Shown here one piece after another: positions 1 through 8,197 of a stretch of DNA of 17,650 bases. The notes under the pieces are model-generated. The model was not told where the DNA came from and did not search any database. It was given only the letters and a program-made list of their open reading frames with translations. This DNA is from Bacteroidales bacterium UBA6360 (GTDB taxonomy: Bacteria > Bacteroidota > Bacteroidia > Bacteroidales > UBA932). The stretch is from positions 26,062 through 43,711 of the forward strand of contig DJRM01000119.1 of NCBI GenBank assembly GCA_002440085.1. The letters run 5' to 3'. The position numbers and the translations under genes are program-made. Numbering within the stretch: the first letter of the stretch is position 1; every line of letters starts with the position of its first letter.

Positions 1-115
1 TTTTGAGAGGAGTTTAGCGGTGCTAAATGACAAACAAAATGGGAAAATATGACCAAAAAGACACCAAAAGAACGAACATATAAAAAATGTGAGAAAAATT
101 AAAACAGCTTCTGAA

Positions 116-571
116 CTACCAGCGGTCATTGGTGATTTCGCCGGCTCCGGCCGTGTCGCCTATGGCATTGTCCGGAACAAGGGTGGTGAAAGTCTTCGAA
201 GAGACGCTGACCACAGAGAAGTTGGCGTCAAATGCCACCGCTGCGGTGAAGTACTCGGAGGCAGGAGCGAGCTCCGTCACCTTTGAAGAGTACGGGGTGC
301 TGACAGCCGAGCCCTTTGAGGCATATTTTGCGACAGCCGACTCATCCTTGATGTCGAAGTCAAGTGTCTCCACGGCCACAGGAGCGACAAAGCGCACCAT
401 CTGCGGTGCTGCTCCGGTGACAGTGACGTTGATGGTGGCGGAAGCGGCGGTGATGTCAGCGATGTTCACCACAACCTCCGTAGGGTCTTCCTTCTGCTCT
501 TTCTTGCAGGAAGTCAGCGCGAATGTCCCAAGGAACATCGCAAGCATAGTTAAGACAAAAAATCTTTTCAT
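116..571 (-). CDS. Small lipoprotein with fibronectin-III-like domain, last gene of the PUL operon
   Basis: A 151-residue predicted lipoprotein. The N-terminus has two basic residues, a hydrophobic stretch and the lipobox LTSC, so Cys22 should be the lipidated residue. It is followed by KKEQKED, a Lys/acidic run resembling surface-export signals of Bacteroidota lipoproteins, so the outer face of the outer membrane is likely. Residues of about 32-131 read like one fibronectin type III or similar beta-sandwich: an opening strand pattern ending in ATINVTVTG, then a Tyr-containing stretch, the typical VTELAPASEYF turn, and a closing KTFTT strand. No catalytic motif is visible. It lies 46 bases after the lyase gene on the same strand with no promoter box between, so it is probably the last gene of the susC operon. 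It may be an accessory glycan-binding or spacer protein; that role is inferred from position only. It is too short to be a usual SusE/SusF-type protein. Confidence 0.75.
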   Translation of the reverse strand: MKRFFVLTMLAMFLGTFALTSCKKEQKEDPTEVVVNIADITAASATINVTVTGAAPQMVRFVAPVAVETLDFDIKDESAVAKYASKGSAVSTPYSSKVTELAPASEYFTAAVAFDANFSVVSVSSKTFTTLVPDNAIGDTAGAGEITNDRW

Positions 572-617
572 AAACTGAATGTTATTAAAATGAGTTTAGT
601 TAATATCCGTAAGCCCT

Positions 618-2675
618 TTATAGAGAAGGCGTCAGTATTGTCGTGAATGTGACGGTCGTTCCCTTCGGGACAGTGGCGGTGAATCCGGCCACCGTGAATC
701 CTGTACAGGCGGTATCCCATGAGTTGGTGCCCTTTGCCGCCCAGGTGGTGTATGTAACCGGAGACGAGGCGCTGGAGGATGCCGCCTTGAGGTAGAGTGC
801 CTTGCCTTTCTGGGTGAGTTTTTCATGTTCGCTCCCGACAGTGACAGTCGCAGGAGTCATCATCCTCCACTCCACGGCAGCATCAAGGTCGGACTTGGCC
901 GTGATTTCATCAATCACATAAAGATCCCCGTCCTTTAGACGGAATGTCCTGCTCGCCGAAGCAACCTGCCCCGACAGCGGTCCTGTCATGTCAAGTTCAA
1001 CAACCATCTCGGAACCTTTTTCCTCGGCTGACTTGACGGTCGCGGGCTTGCTGACGATGTGGTCTGCATTATTGACGGTGAGGGTGCTGTGGGAACGGTT
1101 GTTAAGCCGCCACACCTGCCAGCGGAGAGAGTTCTGCCCCATGTCCCAGAAATTTCCTTTGGCCGCCTTCAGGGCATTCTCGACTCTCGCGTAGGATTCC
1201 CTCTGGACGTCTTCCGACCAGCGGAGCCCAAGCGCGTCATAGACGAAAGAGCCGGCGTCCATGTGCCCGTGGCTGGAGTTTGCCTGTCCGCCTTTCAGAC
1301 CAAGGTAACGATCCGTGTCGGAGTCGGTCCAGTCCGTACGCATGAGCACGACCGGGACCTCCCCGCCGCCGGAATACATATTGATGTTTTCCCCTGCGGA
1401 AACGGAGTCGAGATTTTCGATGTCATTCGCGCAGGCGATGGCCATCGGAAGAAGACGAATCTCATCGCAGGTTGTCGTATACCCGCCGTCATTGAGCAGA
1501 GCCAATTCATTCTTGAGAAGGGCGGTGTTATTGTAATGCTTTGCAAACCACCACATTCCCATCTTAGGAACTCCATACGAGCCGGTGGAGTCCCCGTAGC
1601 AGTAGGTGCGGTTGCCGACACCCGTCATCATAAGCATCCACTGCGGTGTCTTTGCAAGCCCGGCAGGCGCATCCATTCCGAAAAGCTGCCCGAACGCGTT
1701 CTCAAGCAGAGTGAAAATCACGCCCTGATAGCCGGTGCCATAGCCCCAATAGGAGTAGCCCTCAGGGTAGACCCCATCCGGGTCATAGATTGCCTTCACC
1801 ATGTCGCCGTTGTTCTTTATACAATCATTGATGAGGCCGCCGCTCGCGGATTTTTCCTTTCCGTAGATGGCTATGGCAGCGGCTATGGAGCCGCCGTAGC
1901 AGACCTGATTCCAGTTGCCGGCCTCGGTGTTGGACCAATGGCTGCGGGCGTTCACGATGTCGTAGTTGAGCATGGCCTTGCGAGCCTTGACTCGGAGGTC
2001 GTAGTCGAGGCTGTAGTAGAGCCAGTCATAACCCAGAGCCACGGCGAAGGCCATTTCAGAGGTGTCGAGGAAGTGGCGGCTCTGGTTCCAGTCACTGAAC
2101 GCGAGCACGGTCTTCATGTCGGAGACCGCCTTTTCGCGGTACTTCGCCATCCCCGTCATCCTGTAGGCGTATGCGCAGGAGCCGATTCTCTTGAGCGCGA
2201 GCTGCGACTTGTCGAGTATGCGCTTGCCGGCGGCATCAAGCTGATAGACAATTTCTGTGTTGTCGGCTACGGACTCGTTCGCGACGTCTATAAGCAGTTT
2301 GTGCAGCTTGTAGAGGGTCTTGTTCTGGAAGCGGTTGTTGAGGGCCTTTTCCTTAAGCCGGTCAAAATCAGCCCTGTTCATAAGAACGCGCGGATGCCCT
2401 GCGGTCTCAAGCACGGCAAGATCCGCAGTACCGGCAGGGTTGCTGACAGTGGCGTTCGGCTCTTCCACGAAGCCCTCAGGAACAGGATCGAAATCCAATG
2501 TAGGTTCCGGCTGCGGCTCCGGATCTGGGTCCGGCTCCGGGTCTGTCTTTCCCCCGTTGTCATCAGGGGTCTCGACAGGCGCCTCAACCTTGCACGACTG
2601 CACCGCGTACGCCGTGCCCGACAGGAGCAACACCGACAGAATAATTGATATAAGTCTCTTAATCATGTTAATCAT
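618..2675 (-). CDS. Heparinase II/III-like polysaccharide lyase, surface lipoprotein
   Basis: A 685-residue predicted lipoprotein with a hydrophobic signal and lipobox VQSC, so Cys28 should carry the lipid. A Pro/Asp/Glu linker (residues 45-58) leads to the catalytic part. Residues of about 90-420 look like the alpha/alpha-toroid: HPRVLMNRADFDRLKEKA near 94-111, NWNQVCYGG at 254-262 and YPEGYSYWGYGTGY at 303-316. From about residue 435 comes the beta-sheet half with SSHGHMDAGSF (467-477), the hallmark of the heparinase II/III C-terminal domain. In related lyases an Asn, Tyr and His from such motifs form the active site; Asn254, Tyr309 or a nearby Tyr, and His471 are candidates. The family cleaves uronic-acid polymers by beta-elimination. 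The CAZy family (for example PL12, PL15, PL21 or PL35) and substrate cannot be settled by eye. It starts 20 bases after susD; a second Met codon at 2666 is an equally possible start. It probably cuts polymer at the cell surface before SusCD uptake. Confidence 0.9.
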   Translation of the reverse strand: MINMIKRLISIILSVLLLSGTAYAVQSCKVEAPVETPDDNGGKTDPEPDPDPEPQPEPTLDFDPVPEGFVEEPNATVSNPAGTADLAVLETAGHPRVLMNRADFDRLKEKALNNRFQNKTLYKLHKLLIDVANESVADNTEIVYQLDAAGKRILDKSQLALKRIGSCAYAYRMTGMAKYREKAVSDMKTVLAFSDWNQSRHFLDTSEMAFAVALGYDWLYYSLDYDLRVKARKAMLNYDIVNARSHWSNTEAGNWNQVCYGGSIAAAIAIYGKEKSASGGLINDCIKNNGDMVKAIYDPDGVYPEGYSYWGYGTGYQGVIFTLLENAFGQLFGMDAPAGLAKTPQWMLMMTGVGNRTYCYGDSTGSYGVPKMGMWWFAKHYNNTALLKNELALLNDGGYTTTCDEIRLLPMAIACANDIENLDSVSAGENINMYSGGGEVPVVLMRTDWTDSDTDRYLGLKGGQANSSHGHMDAGSFVYDALGLRWSEDVQRESYARVENALKAAKGNFWDMGQNSLRWQVWRLNNRSHSTLTVNNADHIVSKPATVKSAEEKGSEMVVELDMTGPLSGQVASASRTFRLKDGDLYVIDEITAKSDLDAAVEWRMMTPATVTVGSEHEKLTQKGKALYLKAASSSASSPVTYTTWAAKGTNSWDTACTGFTVAGFTATVPKGTTVTFTTILTPSL
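2502..2543 (-). repeat. Pro-Asp/Glu dipeptide repeat in the lyase linker
   Basis: Seven consecutive two-codon units (DP, EP, DP, DP, EP, QP, EP) encode residues 45-58 of the lipoprotein lyase. The DNA is a degenerate six-base repeat (variants of GAxCCG). It gives a stiff, acidic spacer between the lipid anchor and the catalytic domain, a common design in surface enzymes of Bacteroidota. Unit number could vary by slippage without changing frame. Confidence 0.85.
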
Positions 2676-2695
2676 ATAAATCGTGGAACAATTTT

Positions 2696-4702
2696 CTAAT
2701 AAAGCCAGCCGTCACGGCGTATGAGACTCGGATTCTTCTGAGCCTCGCGGTCGGAGATGGACCACGGCCACATAGTGCCGGTGTAGTACCACTTGTATTC
2801 GTAAGACATGTCACCCCAGACATTCGTGCCGCCGTGCACATCCTTGCCCTGGAACTTTGAGTCCTTGTATGTACCCCAGCGGATCTCGTCAAAGTAGTTC
2901 ACACCCTCCTCACAAAGTTCGATGCGTGTCTCATAGCGGATTGCCTCAAGCATGGCCTCCTTGCCTGAAGCCGTCACGCCCGGCATCCCGGCACGGGAAC
3001 GAATCTGGTCAACGAGCGCCTTTGCATCTCCCTCGCGCCCGAGATGAACGAGAGCCTCGGCTCTCTGAAGAAGAATCTGGGTGAAGCGCACGAGCGGCCA
3101 GTCATAACCGCAGCGCTGACGGCCCTGCGTGCCTCCCGGAAGGGAATCGTCAAGGACATTGTACTTCTTCCAGACATAGAACATCGTGTTGCGGTAGCAG
3201 ACGTAGAGATCCTTGTCGTCGGCGGTGTTGTCCTGGACGGAAACGGGCCACCTCATCACTTTCGTAAGCACGCGCTGAGGCTCGCTGTACGGAGAGTAGG
3301 AGTTCAGCTTCTGGTAAGGAGTTATCACGGCCTGCTCCAGACGAGGATCGCGGTTGTCGTAGGCCTTGCGGATGCGCGCCTCATTGCCGTCATTGATATA
3401 GTACTTGTCCCAGTTGTCCTGACCGATTCTCTTGATACACTCTTCTTTGCGGGTGCGCAGCTCCGTATAGACAAGTTTCTCCTTATTCAGCGTCGCAATC
3501 ACTTCCTCGTCAGTGGCGTTCTTGATGCGTTCGTCATATTCATCAATCTTGTCCTGCACATCGTCCATCCCGTCACGGACAAAGAATACCTCACGCACAG
3601 CAACGTCCATCGCGTCCCATTTCTCAAGACCCGGGACCTCCGACCACCGGAAAGGAGTTCCGTCGGCGTTCTGGAAAGTGTTGACGAAATCCGCCGAAGG
3701 CTTGAGCTGCTGCCAGCCGATGTACTGGTCCGTGCAGCCGATGACCTGCTGCCAGTTGTGGCAGAATCCCGGTTCTGAAGTGAACTGAAGCGGGAAAATC
3801 ATTTCCTTTGACTTCTCGTTCTTTTCCGTGAAGAAGTCACCCCACTTGCCCTGCCAGAGTCCGTAGCCGCATTCCTCAACCTTGGCGAAGTCCGCCTCCG
3901 CGAGCGTGTAGTACTCGGTCTCGGAAAGCTTCACGTCGGAAGGGTCGGTGATGATTCCCGACTTGAACGGATGGCTTACGCCGTCAGGGACAATCGCGGC
4001 CAGCCACATATAGGCCATTCCCCTGAGAGAATAGGCAAGTCCCTTTGAAGGCCGTCCGTAATTGGAAGTGAGCGTGTTGGAAGGGCAGAACTCGTTTTCT
4101 ATCGCGAAGGTGCAGTCGTCGATTACCGCCTGCCACACCTGAACGAAGGAGGACTGCACACGATTGCACTCCTCGTTGGTGACCGGTTCGAGATAGAGCG
4201 GAACACCGCCGTAAATCATGTTCAGACGGGAATATGCCCATGCCCGCAGGAGCCTCGCCTCGCAGAGATAGCGGTTATACTTCTCTTCGGAAAGCCCCGC
4301 CTTGCCGAGGTTGGCGACGGCATCGTTGCAGTCATGCACGAGACGGAAGATAATCTGCCATTCGAGCCTTCCCTGAAAGTCCATCGCCTGCTTGGTCGAG
4401 CGGTAGAGGTACTGGAGAGGATAGTTTGTTGAATATTCGTCCGAAGTGAACCCGTTTCCTTCCATTCCCGTCCTGTTGAGCCCGTCGTAGTCCTCCATAC
4501 GAATCTGTGTCCTCGTGAGATTGGTCTTGTAGAGAGGATAATATATTCCCGCCATTCCCGCATCGGCCTTGGACTCGTCCGTCCACATGTTTGCGGTGGA
4601 AACGGCGTCCGTCCTCACGGTGTCGAGAAATCCGGAGCATGATGATGCGGCCACGAGAGACGAGAGAAGAAGAATTGATACATTTATCTTTTTCATATCC
4701 AT
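2696..4702 (-). CDS. susD: SusD/RagB-family outer-membrane glycan-binding lipoprotein
   Basis: A 668-residue SusD homologue that caps the SusC barrel at the cell surface and captures oligosaccharide for import. The signal ends in AASSC, making Cys22 the lipid anchor, followed by SGFLDTV, typical of the mature SusD start. The N-terminal SusD-like region (LLRAWAYSRLNMIYGGVPL at 151-169) and the C-terminal RagB/SusD region (YDWPLVRFTQILLQRAEAL at 533-551, then IRYETRIELCEEGVNYFDEIRWG and a closing tryptophan-rich WPWSI) are all present. It is longer than the roughly 500-600 residues usual for the family. Much of the excess is a charged, helical segment at about 378-445, just before the conserved NRDPRL. 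Met1 at 4702 or Met3 at 4696 could be the start; an A-rich AAAGAA sequence lies just upstream, and no strong Shine-Dalgarno is expected in this phylum. It begins 21 bases after susC ends. No frameshift is seen. Confidence 0.95.
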   Translation of the reverse strand: MDMKKINVSILLLSSLVAASSCSGFLDTVRTDAVSTANMWTDESKADAGMAGIYYPLYKTNLTRTQIRMEDYDGLNRTGMEGNGFTSDEYSTNYPLQYLYRSTKQAMDFQGRLEWQIIFRLVHDCNDAVANLGKAGLSEEKYNRYLCEARLLRAWAYSRLNMIYGGVPLYLEPVTNEECNRVQSSFVQVWQAVIDDCTFAIENEFCPSNTLTSNYGRPSKGLAYSLRGMAYMWLAAIVPDGVSHPFKSGIITDPSDVKLSETEYYTLAEADFAKVEECGYGLWQGKWGDFFTEKNEKSKEMIFPLQFTSEPGFCHNWQQVIGCTDQYIGWQQLKPSADFVNTFQNADGTPFRWSEVPGLEKWDAMDVAVREVFFVRDGMDDVQDKIDEYDERIKNATDEEVIATLNKEKLVYTELRTRKEECIKRIGQDNWDKYYINDGNEARIRKAYDNRDPRLEQAVITPYQKLNSYSPYSEPQRVLTKVMRWPVSVQDNTADDKDLYVCYRNTMFYVWKKYNVLDDSLPGGTQGRQRCGYDWPLVRFTQILLQRAEALVHLGREGDAKALVDQIRSRAGMPGVTASGKEAMLEAIRYETRIELCEEGVNYFDEIRWGTYKDSKFQGKDVHGGTNVWGDMSYEYKWYYTGTMWPWSISDREAQKNPSLIRRDGWLY

Positions 4703-4723
4703 ATTTCTTTATACATCAGACGT

Positions 4724-7700
4724 TTAGAATGAAATCTGCGCACCGAGGCTCACGCTCCTCATCAGAGGATAGCCTATCGTTGTTCCGATTTCAGGGTCGA
4801 GACCCGGATACTTCGTTATCGTGAAGAGGTTCTCAGCAGAAACGAACACGCGGAATTTCTGCATCGCTATCTTGCGGCTTATGTTCTGCGGAAGCGTGTA
4901 GCCTATCTGGAGGTTCTTGAGCTTCACGTAGTCACCGCGGTATTCACGGAAGTCGCTGGTCTGCGCGTTGCTGAAATCGTCGTTGAGCGTGAGACGCGGG
5001 TTCTTGCCGTGGATGTTGGTGCGGCTGTCCGTAAGGTTGTCCGGGTCATAGAAATAGTGGTCGGCAGCGATGTGGCGCGCGATGCTGTGGCCGTTTGTGA
5101 CCTTGGTGGTGTTATAGTACTGCGTGCCCCAGTTGAGCCAGAACCCGAACGCACCGGAGAACACGGCCGAGAAGTCAATCCCCTTCCACGCGAAGTTCAG
5201 GCTGAGACCGGCGTTCACAAGAGGGTTGTTGCTGTGACCGTTGAGAACCATGTCGTTGGAGTCTCCGAAGTTCCCGTCACCGTTGACGTCCTGATAGAGG
5301 AGGTCGCCGTACCAAAGCTGGTCCTTGCCGACCTTCTTCACGCCGCAGAACGAATAGCCGGCCTCAATCATGGCCCTGACCCATGCCATGTCGGCCTCGG
5401 TACGTATCATTCCGTCCTTAGGTCCGGCATTAGGATCGACTGTACCGCCGGTATAGCCGCGTCCGCTGCCCTTATAGACCTGATAGAGCATATGTTCTCC
5501 ATAGACGTGTCCCTCGATTATCTTCGCGGTGTTGCTTCCCTGAGACACCTGGGCAATGTTGTTTACATAGACTTTCTTTCCGTTTTGCTCCGTCCAGTAC
5601 TGCTGGAGCTGTCCCTGATATTTTGTCACTACACCCTTATTATAGCCGAGATTGAGGCTGATTCCGTAGCGGAAGTCCTTGCCCACGGTGTTGCTGTGCG
5701 CGAGAGTAAGTTCGAATCCGGTGTTGCGCACGGCAGCGAGATTCGCGTATGCCCCCGTGACGTTGCCCATCGTCTCATAGACGGTCGGGCGGTAGAGAAT
5801 GCCGTCGGTGTCCTTCACATAGAAGTCCATTTCCGCCGTGAGAATGTTGTCGAATATTCCGAAATCGAGTCCGATGTTCGTCGTGTAGGTCGTCTCCCAC
5901 TCAAGATTGTCGTTCCCGAGTTCCTTCTGCACGAAACCCGTAGTCTCCGTACCGCCAACGACGGTGCTGACAGACTGATAGGTGCTCTGCCATGAGTAGT
6001 TGCCGACATTGTTGTTACCGGTGATACCCCATGAAGCACGGAGTTTAAGGTTGCTCAGCCAGTCGACTTCCTTCATGAACTCCTCCCGATTGATTCTCCA
6101 TCCTGCGGAGAATGACGGGAAGAAGCCCCAGCGGCTTTTCGGCGAGAAACGGGACGATCCGTCCGCACGGAAATTGGCCTCAAGGAGATAGCGGCTGTCG
6201 TAGGCATAGTTGACGCGCCCGAACCATGACATGAGAGACCACTCCTCGGTGAGCGAGCCGGATGAGTCGTAGTCGGTGTATTTGTCCATCTCGGTGATTG
6301 CCCAGTCCGGAGCGCCTTTCTTGCTCACGTTGAACTTGCGACGCTTATAATAGTTTGTCGTGAATCCCGCGAGCGCGCCGACCTCATGTCTTTCCGCAAA
6401 AGTGCCGTTGTAGCGGAGGAGCATCTCGGTGTTGATGCGGTAGTTCATGTCGTAGGTGTTGGAATTGTTCGCGTTCGCGAGGTTCGACTCGCTGAAACGT
6501 GTGTCGTTGGTGTAATTCCACATGCCGTTCTTGCGGGAATACGTGTTCTGATCCGTGTATATCTGGGAATAGTTGCCGGAAGCCTCGAAGGTCAGGCCCT
6601 TGTAGAGCGTCGCCACGCCGTAGAGCGAGGCGTTGGCACGGTAGGTCGTCTTGTGACCGGAAGGCCCGGCCATCTGCGCGAACACATTGTTAGCGTTGGT
6701 CGACTCCTCGGTGGCCACCGCCCTTCCCCACTTGTCGGGTTCGCCGGGATAAACTCCCGGAGTCGTCTGGTAGATGTACGAGAAGGCATTGGAGACATTG
6801 GCAAGGCCATAGTCCTGCTTCTGCCCGAAGACCCTGGCGCCCATCGTCAGCCAGTTCGTGATCTTGGCCTCGACGTTGGTCCTGAAATTGAACTTGCTGG
6901 TGCCGGAGTCTATCTCCTTGAAGCGAGTCATGACTCCGTTGTTGTCCAGATAGCCGAGCGACACGAGGTAGCGCACCTTCTCGGAAGCCCCCTGCACGGA
7001 AACGTTGTGTTCCTGGGAGAATCCGGTCGAGAACAGCTCCTTGAACCAGTCTGTGTTCGGGTAGGCGATGCTGTTCTTCACGCCGTATTCGTTGACGCCG
7101 TCAGGATTCGCGTTCGCGGCCTTCCATGCCGCTATCGTGGAGTCTGAGAAGATGTGGTTCTGATCAACATTCTCCGCGGCCTCGTTCACGAGCTCCATGT
7201 GGGTGGCGTAGTCGCTGAGCCAGCCTATCTTATTATACGGAGTCTGCATCACCGCCTGCACGGAATAGGTCACGCTCGCCTTGCCGGAACCTTTTTTCGT
7301 GGTGATGAGTATGACGCCGTTTGCCGCACGGGAACCGTAAATCGCCGTCGACGAGGCGTCCTTCAGCACGGTGACGCTCTCGATGTCCGCCGGATTGACG
7401 TCATCCATGCTCCATTCTATCCCGTCCACGAGGACAAGAGGATTGTTGTTATTGAGCGTCGTGTTGCCCCTGATGCGGAGCGTCGCGCCGTCGCTGCCAG
7501 GCTGTCCCGAAGTCTGCTGAACCTGAAGTCCGGCCGAAAGTCCCGCGAGAGCGGAAGACACAGTCATCGCCGGACGGCTCTCGATGGCGTCGTTGAAGTT
7601 AATCTGAGTGACGGAGCCGGTGAGGTTTCCCTTTTTCTGGACACCATAGCCGACAACTACGACTTCGTCAAGTCTCTGGGTGTCCTCGGTCATCACGAAA

Positions 7701-7995
7701 TTGATGAGGGAGCGTCCGCCGACGGCCTCGCGTATCGTGCTGAATCCGAGGCATGAAACCTCAAGTTCGCTGACAGAAGACGGAGCTGCCGGAATTGACC
7801 AGTTGCCGTCTCCGTCAGTTATGGATGTCAGGGAATTACCCCCCCCACGGTCATCACGACGACACCGGGAAGCGGCTCCCCGCCTTCAGACGTGACCTTG
7901 CCGCTGATGACTGAGCTGTTCTGTGCCGACAGGTAAGAGGTGACGAATGTCAGGGCCGACACGAGAAAAAGAATCATTCTGGTTTTGTATTGCAT
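4724..7995 (-). CDS. susC: SusC/RagA-family TonB-dependent transporter, frameshifted near its N-terminus
   Basis: Outer-membrane TonB-dependent importer for oligosaccharides, partner of the adjacent SusD. As read, the ATG at 7995 gives a signal peptide ending near LSAQ and the start of a carboxypeptidase-regulatory-like domain (ISGKVTSEGGEPLPGV), then hits TGA at 7828-7830 after 55 residues. Adding one G to the G8 run at 7839-7846 restores a single frame of 1090 residues through the rest of that domain, the TonB-box region EVVVVGYG (about 111-118), the plug with the SusC signature VLKDASSTAIYGSRAANG (about 207-224) and the full 22-strand-type barrel ending in aromatic Phe. No other stop occurs in about 1040 downstream codons, so the gene is otherwise intact. 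A GTG at 7696 opens the downstream frame but would lack a signal peptide and is not a credible start. Either a sequence error, a slippage switch, or very recent inactivation. Likely first gene of the PUL operon. Confidence 0.93.
7839..7846 (-). other. G8 homopolymer at the susC frameshift
   Basis: Eight consecutive C on the plus strand (G8 in the susC sense). The sense codons read acc gtg ggg ggg gta att ccc tga. With nine G the reading becomes V G G G N S L T S I T D G D G, matching the expected strand-turn pattern of the carboxypeptidase-regulatory-like domain; with six G it would also be in frame. The site is therefore where the frame is lost. Confidence 0.9.
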
Positions 7996-8021
7996 GGTGG
8001 TTATCAGTTTTTTACTTTTTA

Positions 8022-8033
8022 CCGGTTACAAAA
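8022..8033 (-). promoter_or_regulatory. Shared TTTTGWARCCGG element in the susC initial transcribed region
   Basis: In the susC direction the sequence TTTTGTAACCGG begins 4 bases after the TAnnTTTG box. The PL8 gene has TTTTGAAGCCGG at 14385-14374, 5 bases after its own box; 10 of 12 positions match. ACCGGT at its end is a six-base palindrome. It could be a regulator site or an initial-transcript feature common to both PUL transcripts. No function is proven. Confidence 0.35.
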
Positions 8034-8037
8034 GTCG

Positions 8038-8045
8038 CAAATATA
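8038..8045 (-). promoter_or_regulatory. Predicted -7 box of the susC operon promoter
   Basis: TATATTTG on the minus strand matches exactly the Bacteroidota -7 consensus TAnnTTTG. It would start transcription near 8031 and give a leader of about 35 bases before the susC ATG at 7995. I see no convincing TTG-type -33 element at the usual distance, which fits a promoter needing an activator such as the divergent HTCS. Confidence 0.65.
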
Positions 8046-8144
8046 CTCGTCTTGCAGTATCATTATTTAGGCATAGAATTTCACTTTTTGAGCACTGTTG
8101 ACCTCTGCAACGAATTGGACGGGGACTTATATCCTTTTTATAAG

Positions 8145-8152
8145 TAGATTTG
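8145..8152 (+). promoter_or_regulatory. Predicted -7 box of the HTCS promoter
   Basis: TAGATTTG matches TAnnTTTG exactly. Initiation would fall near 8158, giving a leader of about 40 bases before the ATG at 8198. It faces away from the susC box, about 100 bases apart, so the 8046-8144 segment could hold sites acting on both promoters. No obvious repeated operator was found there by eye. Confidence 0.6.
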
Positions 8153-8197
8153 CCGAAACAGACAATAAAGTAACCGCAAAAGAATTTGCATATCGAT

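Noticed and set aside
13..27. Perfect inverted repeat TTTAGC-ggt-GCTAAA downstream of the PUL operon as a terminator
   Set aside because: The stem is only six AT-rich pairs and neither strand has a T-run directly after it, so it does not qualify as an intrinsic terminator.
1059..2648. Long open frame (529 codons) on the plus strand opposite the lipoprotein lyase
   Set aside because: It is antisense to a well-supported enzyme gene, its translation shows no recognisable domain or signal, and such frames are expected opposite GC-rich codon usage.
4724..7696. GTG at 7696 as the true start of SusC
   Set aside because: It would remove the signal peptide and most of the N-terminal domain, both of which are clearly encoded just upstream in the other frame, so a frameshift is the better explanation.
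8085..8114. GTTG-N7-CAAC inverted repeat in the susC-HTCS intergenic region as an operator
   Set aside because: Only four bases per arm, not repeated elsewhere in the window, so it is not distinguishable from chance.
8186..8197. TTG at 8186 as the HTCS start
   Set aside because: It adds only four residues before an ATG that starts a normal signal peptide.
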